Of a DNA stretch of 36,495 nucleotides, positions 32,037-36,495 are shown one piece after another. The notes below the pieces were generated by a model. It did not search any database, had not been told where the DNA came from, and saw only the letters and a program-made list of their open reading frames with translations. The position numbers were made by a program, and so were the translations under genes. Source of the stretch: Bacteroidota bacterium (lineage in GTDB: Bacteria; Bacteroidota; Bacteroidia; Chitinophagales; Chitinophagaceae); NCBI GenBank assembly GCA_023430465.1, contig JAEZAM010000087.1:1-36495 (forward strand), written 5' to 3'. Numbering within the stretch: position 1 is the stretch's first letter; the number at the start of each line of letters is the position of its first letter.

Positions 32037-32417
32037 ATGTTGTTCAAAACAGATACCAAAGAGAAATTTCATGCCATCACGCTGAACGGGCCCTCAGTTT
32101 CTGCTACTATGACAGATGAACTGGCGACTGGTTTGCTTGATTTCCTCCAAAATGACGTTAAAAGCGTCGTTCTTATCATGAAGGACATCAGCAACATTGA
32201 TAAAGCTGCTGCGGAAAAACTGGTAGAAATACAGCAACAGTTTTATGAGAACAGTGCCTCCTTCGTCATCTGTAGTCTGCGGCCTGAAGTAGAAACGTTC
32301 CTGGACGACGAAGAGTTGCTCGAGCTCATGAATATCACGCCTACGGAAAGTGAGGCCTGGGATATCGTACAGATGGAAGAGATCGAACGTGAACTGATGG
32401 ACGACGGAGACGCCTGA
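32037..32417 (+). CDS. STAS-domain protein (anti-sigma antagonist-like)
   Basis: The protein is 126 residues from ATG 32037, or 132 from ATG 32019; the shorter form is preferred because KTDTKEKF then sits at the N-terminus. It fits a single STAS domain: strand SVVLIMKDISNIDKAAAEKLVEIQQQFYENSASFVICSLRPEVETFLDDEELLELMNI, with the alternating strand-helix pattern of anti-sigma-factor antagonists. The serine usually phosphorylated in SpoIIAA-like proteins is replaced in this region by DISNID, so phospho-regulation is uncertain. The C-terminus is very acidic. It is divergent from clpC and 79 bp upstream of rnz. No anti-sigma factor kinase is nearby. Confidence 0.7.
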   Translation: MLFKTDTKEKFHAITLNGPSVSATMTDELATGLLDFLQNDVKSVVLIMKDISNIDKAAAEKLVEIQQQFYENSASFVICSLRPEVETFLDDEELLELMNITPTESEAWDIVQMEEIERELMDDGDA

Positions 32418-32448
32418 AACTGCGCTATATCGGTCTCCTTCCGCTCAT

Positions 32449-32456
32449 TACCTTTG
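32449..32456 (+). promoter_or_regulatory. Candidate -7 promoter element for rnz
   Basis: TACCTTTG is a perfect TAnnTTTG, with CATT before it as at mdh. No -33 TTG is seen. The leader would be about 36 nt. Confidence 0.45.
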
Positions 32457-32496
32457 CTCCTTTCTGGTTTACGATTTGCATTAAGTCTTCCAATTT

Positions 32497-33399
32497 ATGC
32501 TTGGTGTCACAATTCTTGGTAACAACTCTGCAGTGCCTGCGTTCGACCGTCATCCCACCAGCCAGGTGATCACGATGAAGAGTACGAACCTGCTGATCGA
32601 TTGCGGCGAGGGTACGCAGATACAGATGATCAACTATAAGATCCGGCGGTCGCGCATTTCCCATATTTTCATTTCTCATCTTCATGGTGACCATTATTTC
32701 GGTTTGGTAGGTTTGCTCAACAGCTTCAGCCTCCTCGGTCATAAACAGGAAATGCACATCTTTGGGCCGGTGCAGTTGCAGGAGATCATCGAGATACAAC
32801 TCCGGGTCGCAGATACAAAACTTTGTTATCCGCTCCATTTTCACGTAATCAACGGACCCGCTATGCTGGTCGACAACGACGAATTCCAGGTGGAGTGTTT
32901 CCCTACAGAACATCGCATCGAGTGTTATGGTTTTGTGTTCCGGGAAAAAAGAAAACCGAGAAAACTGATCATCGAGAGCGTGCGGGAAAATAATATACCG
33001 GTTGGTTTTTACGAGCGCCTGAAGAATGGCGAAGATTTCGTCACGACGGCTGGAGAAATAATAAAAAATGAATGGGTCACGCGACCGGCGGCGAAAGGTA
33101 AGGTGTATGCGTTCTGTGCCGATACGCGGTACAACGAATCGATCCTCCCGTATATCTCAGATGCGGATCTTATCTATCACGAAACGACGTATCTCGACAA
33201 CCTGCGTGAGCGTGCCGGTGAACGGTTTCACTCTACCACCAAACAGGCTGCGACCATCGCCGCAAAGGCCGGCGTGAAGAAATTATTGATCGGCCACTTC
33301 AGCAGTAAATACGATACGCTGGAAGAATTCGAACAAGAAGCCAGAGAGGTATTTCCTCAGACATACCTGGCCCTGGAAGGCGTTACTTATCGGTTGTAA
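32497..33399 (+). CDS. rnz: Ribonuclease Z
   Basis: RNase Z removes 3' trailers from tRNA precursors. The 300-residue protein has the metallo-beta-lactamase fold and the family sequence: LIDCGEGTQIQM (33-44), FISHLHGDHYFGLVGLL with the metal-binding HLHGDH (61-66), FPTEHRIECYGFVF for His and the exosite side, YHETTYL and LIGHFSSKY near the C-terminus. Length is that of the short bacterial ElaC form. Its last 17 bases overlap the convergent esterase gene. It is downstream of the STAS gene but appears to have its own promoter. Confidence 0.95.
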   Translation: MLGVTILGNNSAVPAFDRHPTSQVITMKSTNLLIDCGEGTQIQMINYKIRRSRISHIFISHLHGDHYFGLVGLLNSFSLLGHKQEMHIFGPVQLQEIIEIQLRVADTKLCYPLHFHVINGPAMLVDNDEFQVECFPTEHRIECYGFVFREKRKPRKLIIESVRENNIPVGFYERLKNGEDFVTTAGEIIKNEWVTRPAAKGKVYAFCADTRYNESILPYISDADLIYHETTYLDNLRERAGERFHSTTKQAATIAAKAGVKKLLIGHFSSKYDTLEEFEQEAREVFPQTYLALEGVTYRL

Positions 33400-34531
33400 C
33401 AAGGCCGGTCATCAACCATTCATAAAACTTTGGGAATTCCAGTTTCCACGCAAGTTCATTGTGACGACCTTCACGGACCACGGTCACCATTTTGGCAGGT
33501 GCCAATGCACTGAGTGCCTCGTGAACCCGCAGCATATCAGGTACCATTTTTTCGCCCTCCTGCTTCCCGCCATAGAAATACATGGCACCATTGAACTTTC
33601 GGCCATACTTCCTGATATCACTATATAGCTCGTCGCCAGCTACCCAGAAGGCGGGAGAGAAAACACCCGCGCCACCAAAAATTTTCGGGTACTTAAGCGC
33701 AGTGTAAAATGAAATAAGCCCACCGACTGAACTACCGGCTAAAAAGTTATGTTCCCTTTCACGACGGGTACGATAATGTTTATCTATGAATGGCTTGAGG
33801 GTCTTTGCCAGGAACTTTGCATATTTCGCCCCTTCCCCCTTGCCGAACTCGTCGTGATCATAGGGATTATATTCTTTCAATCGCTTTGCACCGCCATTGT
33901 CAATAGCCACAACGATGCATTCAGCCAGTGTTGTGCTGTCGAGAAATTCATCGACACCCCATTCCCCTGCAAATGATGTAGCCTGATCAAATACATTCTG
34001 ACCGTCCTGGAGATACAACACCGGGTAACGGCGCTCTTCACCGTTGCAATAGGATTTAGGCAGGTACAAGGATATGCGACGGGTCCGGTTCAGTTGAGGT
34101 ATCAGAAAACTGGTATCCAGAACGCAGACCTGGCTGCTTGCTGTGGATGTTTTTGGCAAAGCCGCGAACCGGTCGGCCCATTCTTCCACTTCGAGATCGA
34201 GTTCCTGGCTTGTCGTCATTTCTATCGCCCTGTTATTGCGCGACGCACCGCCGGCTTTGCATTCAACCGTTTCCCAACTGCCGCGTGTTATTTTAAACTC
34301 GTGTTTCCCCTGGGGTAAATTCATAGTCAACGTATACAAACCTCCTGCCGATCTTGTGAGGCGAAAATTCTCGTCCTTTGGATTCCAACCATTGAATGAT
34401 CCGGCCAGGTAGAGCACACTCCCCGTGGGATGGTAAGCCGGCAGTCTGCTGATATTTATCTGCAGCTTATGTTGCGCCGTACTGCTAAGGGCCAGCAGGC
34501 AGGTAAATGAGATTATGGCAAGTCTTGTCAT
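33383..34531 (-). CDS. Secreted esterase with N-terminal carbohydrate-binding-like (CBM48/GBD) domain
   Basis: The 382-residue protein begins with a signal peptide (1-20). Residues 25-115 resemble a CBM48/AMPK glycogen-binding domain: GSVLYLAGSFNGWNPKDENFRL, then LPQGKHEFKITRGSWETVE. An alpha/beta-hydrolase esterase domain of the Fes/esterase-D type follows (about 140-382): RYPVLYLQDGQNVFD (168-182), EHNFLAGSSVGGLISFY with nucleophile Ser268, and EGRHNELAWKLEFPKFYEWL with His357. It is coupled by TGATG to dapA upstream. The ligand of the binding-like domain and the ester substrate are unknown; it could be a feruloyl- or acetyl-xylan-type esterase or a siderophore esterase. Confidence 0.85.
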   Translation of the reverse strand: MTRLAIISFTCLLALSSTAQHKLQINISRLPAYHPTGSVLYLAGSFNGWNPKDENFRLTRSAGGLYTLTMNLPQGKHEFKITRGSWETVECKAGGASRNNRAIEMTTSQELDLEVEEWADRFAALPKTSTASSQVCVLDTSFLIPQLNRTRRISLYLPKSYCNGEERRYPVLYLQDGQNVFDQATSFAGEWGVDEFLDSTTLAECIVVAIDNGGAKRLKEYNPYDHDEFGKGEGAKYAKFLAKTLKPFIDKHYRTRREREHNFLAGSSVGGLISFYTALKYPKIFGGAGVFSPAFWVAGDELYSDIRKYGRKFNGAMYFYGGKQEGEKMVPDMLRVHEALSALAPAKMVTVVREGRHNELAWKLEFPKFYEWLMTGLVTTDK

Positions 34532-35418
34532 CAGGCTATGTCTTTCATCAGCGCGCGAATGCGGTTATGCAGAGCATGACTTACGGGCCAGACCGGCTGG
34601 CGGAAAGCTAACTGACAAAGTCCCATTTCAGAGAGGTAGGCTTTTACACCACTTGGGCTGCCCTCGGCAAACATGGTCTGAATAATATCGGTATAGCGAT
34701 AATGCAATTCACGTGCATCGGCAAAATTGCCGGCAAGACAAAGCCTTACCATCTCTGCGAAATCCCGTGGGTAGGCATTCGCCACCACGGACGTAACGCC
34801 GGCCGCACCGAGGGCGATCATCGGCAAGGTCAGCGCGTCATCCCCGCTGATGACCATGAATCGTGTGGGTTTGTATTTGATGATCTGCATCACCTGGTCC
34901 AGGTTGCCGCTTGCTTCTTTGGTTGCGAAAATATTCGGACATGACTCTGCGATACGCAACTGTGTTTCGGCAGTAATGTTTTGTCCCGTCCGGACGGGTA
35001 CATTATACATCATCACGGGCAGTGGTGAAGCTTCGCTGATTGCCTTATAGTGCTGGAACAGCCCTTCCTGGTTGGGCCTGTTGTAGTAGGGCGCTACGGA
35101 GAGAACAGCGGAATAGCCGGAGAGGTCAAGTGTCTTCAGATGTTCAATTACTTCACGCGTATCATTCCCCCCTACCCCAGCCACCAACGGCAGCCTGCCG
35201 GCAACTTTCCGGTTAACGAAGGAAAACAGCTCCTGTTTCTCCTCACCATGCACCGTGGCGCTTTCGCCGGTGGTGCCGAGTACAACAAGATATTCCACTT
35301 TGCCGGCGATCCAGAATTCAATGAGTTTCTGCAGACTGGTCCAGTCGATGGAACCATCCAGGTTAAAAGGCGTAACAATAGCGATACCGGTGCCGGTAAA
35401 TTTTTCAAGGAGAGACAT
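34531..35418 (-). CDS. dapA: 4-Hydroxy-tetrahydrodipicolinate synthase
   Basis: DapA condenses pyruvate with aspartate semialdehyde in lysine and diaminopimelate synthesis. The 295-residue protein is a TIM-barrel aldolase with GTTGESAT (48-55), YYNRPNQEGLFQHY (111-124), MYNVPVRTG with Tyr138 and Arg143, and FATKEASGN with the Schiff-base Lys167. Length is normal. Its stop TGA overlaps the esterase ATG. It follows accA by 41 bp on the same strand, so an accA-dapA-esterase unit is likely. Confidence 0.96.
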   Translation of the reverse strand: MSLLEKFTGTGIAIVTPFNLDGSIDWTSLQKLIEFWIAGKVEYLVVLGTTGESATVHGEEKQELFSFVNRKVAGRLPLVAGVGGNDTREVIEHLKTLDLSGYSAVLSVAPYYNRPNQEGLFQHYKAISEASPLPVMMYNVPVRTGQNITAETQLRIAESCPNIFATKEASGNLDQVMQIIKYKPTRFMVISGDDALTLPMIALGAAGVTSVVANAYPRDFAEMVRLCLAGNFADARELHYRYTDIIQTMFAEGSPSGVKAYLSEMGLCQLAFRQPVWPVSHALHNRIRALMKDIA

Positions 35419-35459
35419 ATATCAGTGCGAGGTTAAGTTTGGTAAAACGTGTTGCGGGA

Positions 35460-36428
35460 TCATTCTTCCCAGAAGCCCATCTTCCCGAATTTTTCGATTC
35501 GTTCATTGATGCGTTGCTCCGGGGTTTTCTGCTTTTGTTCGTGTAATACCGGAATTAGAAATTCCTTGAGGAGTCGGGCGGCTTCATCATAATCCCAGTG
35601 AGCACCACCTATCGGCTCGGGGATGATGCCATCGATGAGGCCGAAATCAAGCATTTTATCAGCGGTGAGCCGGAGTTGTTCGGCCGCGATTTCTTTCTTA
35701 TCCCAGCTTCTCCACAGGATGGAGGAGCAGCTTTCAGGACTGATAACCGTATACCAGGTATTTTCCATCATGTATACTTTATCTCCTACGCCGATCCCGA
35801 GCGCACCACCACTGGCGCCTTCGCCGATGATCACACAGATCACCGGTACTTTGAGACGGATCATTTCATAGATGTTACGCGCGATGGCTTCACCCTGGCC
35901 GCGTTCTTCCGCTTCGAGTCCGGGGTAAGCGCCCGGAGTATCTATCAGTGTAATGACGGGCTTATTGAACTTCTCGGCAAGCTTCATCAAACGGAGCGCT
36001 TTACGATAGCCTTCCGGATTGGCCATACCGAAATTGCGCAACTGGCGCATTTTGGTATTGATACCTTTTTGTTGACCAATGATCATCACCGTCTCGCCAT
36101 TCAGTTTCGCGAATCCGCCGACCATAGCTTTATCATCCCGAACATTGCGGTCGCCAAAAAGCTCCACATAATCCGTGGTCATTTTGGTGATGTATTTATT
36201 TGTGTAAGGGCGGTCGGGATGGCGGCTCAGTTGAACCCGCTGCCAACTGGTCAGATCGCGGGTTATCTCGGCACGCTTCGTTACAATATTCTCCTCGAGC
36301 TGCGTAAGCAGCGCTGATTGATCCAGTTTGGTCTTCTCCTGCCGGGCTTTGGCAATCTCGATCTCATCAATGAGATCTTTCACCGGCTTCTCAAAATCCA
36401 GGAATTGTCTGTTGGCGTTCGTAGGCAT
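35460..36428 (-). CDS. accA: Acetyl-CoA carboxylase, carboxyltransferase alpha subunit
   Basis: AccA, with AccD, transfers the carboxyl group from biotin to acetyl-CoA. The 322-residue protein has an N-terminal coiled segment (about 12-60) and the crotonase-like core: DRPYTNKYI (72-80), RNFGMANPEGYRKALRLM (131-148), LIDTPGAYPGLEAEERGQGEA (161-181), GEGASGGALGIGVGD (203-216) and SPESCSSILWR (230-240). Length matches bacterial AccA. It lies over 17 kb from accBC, so the complex is encoded in at least two loci. TAATTTAG, one mismatch from a -7 element, lies 18 bp upstream of the ATG on the minus strand (36446-36453). Confidence 0.97.
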   Translation of the reverse strand: MPTNANRQFLDFEKPVKDLIDEIEIAKARQEKTKLDQSALLTQLEENIVTKRAEITRDLTSWQRVQLSRHPDRPYTNKYITKMTTDYVELFGDRNVRDDKAMVGGFAKLNGETVMIIGQQKGINTKMRQLRNFGMANPEGYRKALRLMKLAEKFNKPVITLIDTPGAYPGLEAEERGQGEAIARNIYEMIRLKVPVICVIIGEGASGGALGIGVGDKVYMMENTWYTVISPESCSSILWRSWDKKEIAAEQLRLTADKMLDFGLIDGIIPEPIGGAHWDYDEAARLLKEFLIPVLHEQKQKTPEQRINERIEKFGKMGFWEE

Positions 36429-36474
36429 AATCCTTAAATAAGCGGCTAAATTAAGGGATATATGCGAGATGCGG

Positions 36475-36495
36475 GCCTGCCTGCCGGAGCGAAGC
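36475..36495. repeat. Repeat at the right end, identical to positions 1-21
   Basis: The last 21 bases match the first 21 bases of the window exactly and in the same orientation (core CCTGCCTGCCGGAGCGAAG). At the left end this sequence is part of a hairpin; here the window stops before the second arm. Confidence 0.8.

Noticed and set aside
1..36495. Circular plasmid or phage suggested by identical window ends
   Set aside because: The shared 21 bp are part of a dispersed repeat, the genes are chromosomal housekeeping genes, and no replication, mobilisation or phage gene is present.

Overview
The window looks like chromosomal DNA of a Bacteroidota bacterium, most likely of the Chitinophagaceae/Chitinophagales type. 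The evidence is: a large exported protein ending in a type B (gliding-motility-associated) type IX secretion sorting domain; a GLPGLI-like exported protein; a type III glutamine synthetase; a ClpC; absence of clear Shine-Dalgarno sequences; and many matches to the Bacteroidota -7 promoter element TAnnTTTG in the gaps upstream of genes. No rRNA, tRNA, CRISPR array, integrase, transposase or phage gene was seen. The genus is an inference and cannot be fixed from the sequence alone.

Layout, left to right. Positions 1-257 are a non-coding island of composite repeats. Minus-strand genes follow: aroE and a phosphosulfolactate synthase (ComA-like) coupled by a TGATG overlap, then a TPR protein. A small exported protein (3575, +) is followed by a GLPGLI-like exported protein, yidC, pyrG, proC and purL (all minus). 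A polytopic membrane protein (11893, +) and type III glutamine synthetase (13326, +) come next, then an M19 dipeptidase, accC, accB and efp (minus). Divergent from efp is a plus-strand group: a 952-residue type IX-secreted choice-of-anchor L protein, a thioredoxin-fold protein, malate dehydrogenase and a secreted lipase. These meet an RlmK-like rRNA methyltransferase (minus), which is divergent from a DEDD-exonuclease/GIY-YIG fusion (plus). Then come a periplasmic FKBP isomerase, cmk and clpC (minus), a STAS protein and RNase Z (plus), and finally accA-dapA-esterase (minus).

The gene content is mainly housekeeping: fatty acid initiation (accA, accB, accC; accD is not here), nucleotides (pyrG, purL, cmk), amino acids (aroE, proC, dapA, glnN), protein quality and translation (clpC, FKBP, yidC, efp, RlmK-like) and DNA/RNA processing (rnz, exonuclease/GIY-YIG). 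Transcription units are short and several are closed by good hairpin-plus-T terminators (after yidC, the membrane protein, glnN, accC, efp and clpC).

The least ordinary material is between the genes and in a few details. The sequence holds (i) a family of inverted-repeat elements with arms beginning GTTTCACGCAAA, including a 136-bp element with perfect 23-bp arms between efp and the type IX-secreted gene; (ii) composite low-complexity islands shared between 40-125 and 27690-27790; (iii) an EF-P whose modification loop reads KTARAAA with Arg at residue 32 instead of PGK; (iv) a ComA homologue with no coenzyme M context; and (v) several promoter-like elements so close to start codons that the transcripts would be nearly leaderless. 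I did not find a convincing new multi-gene system.
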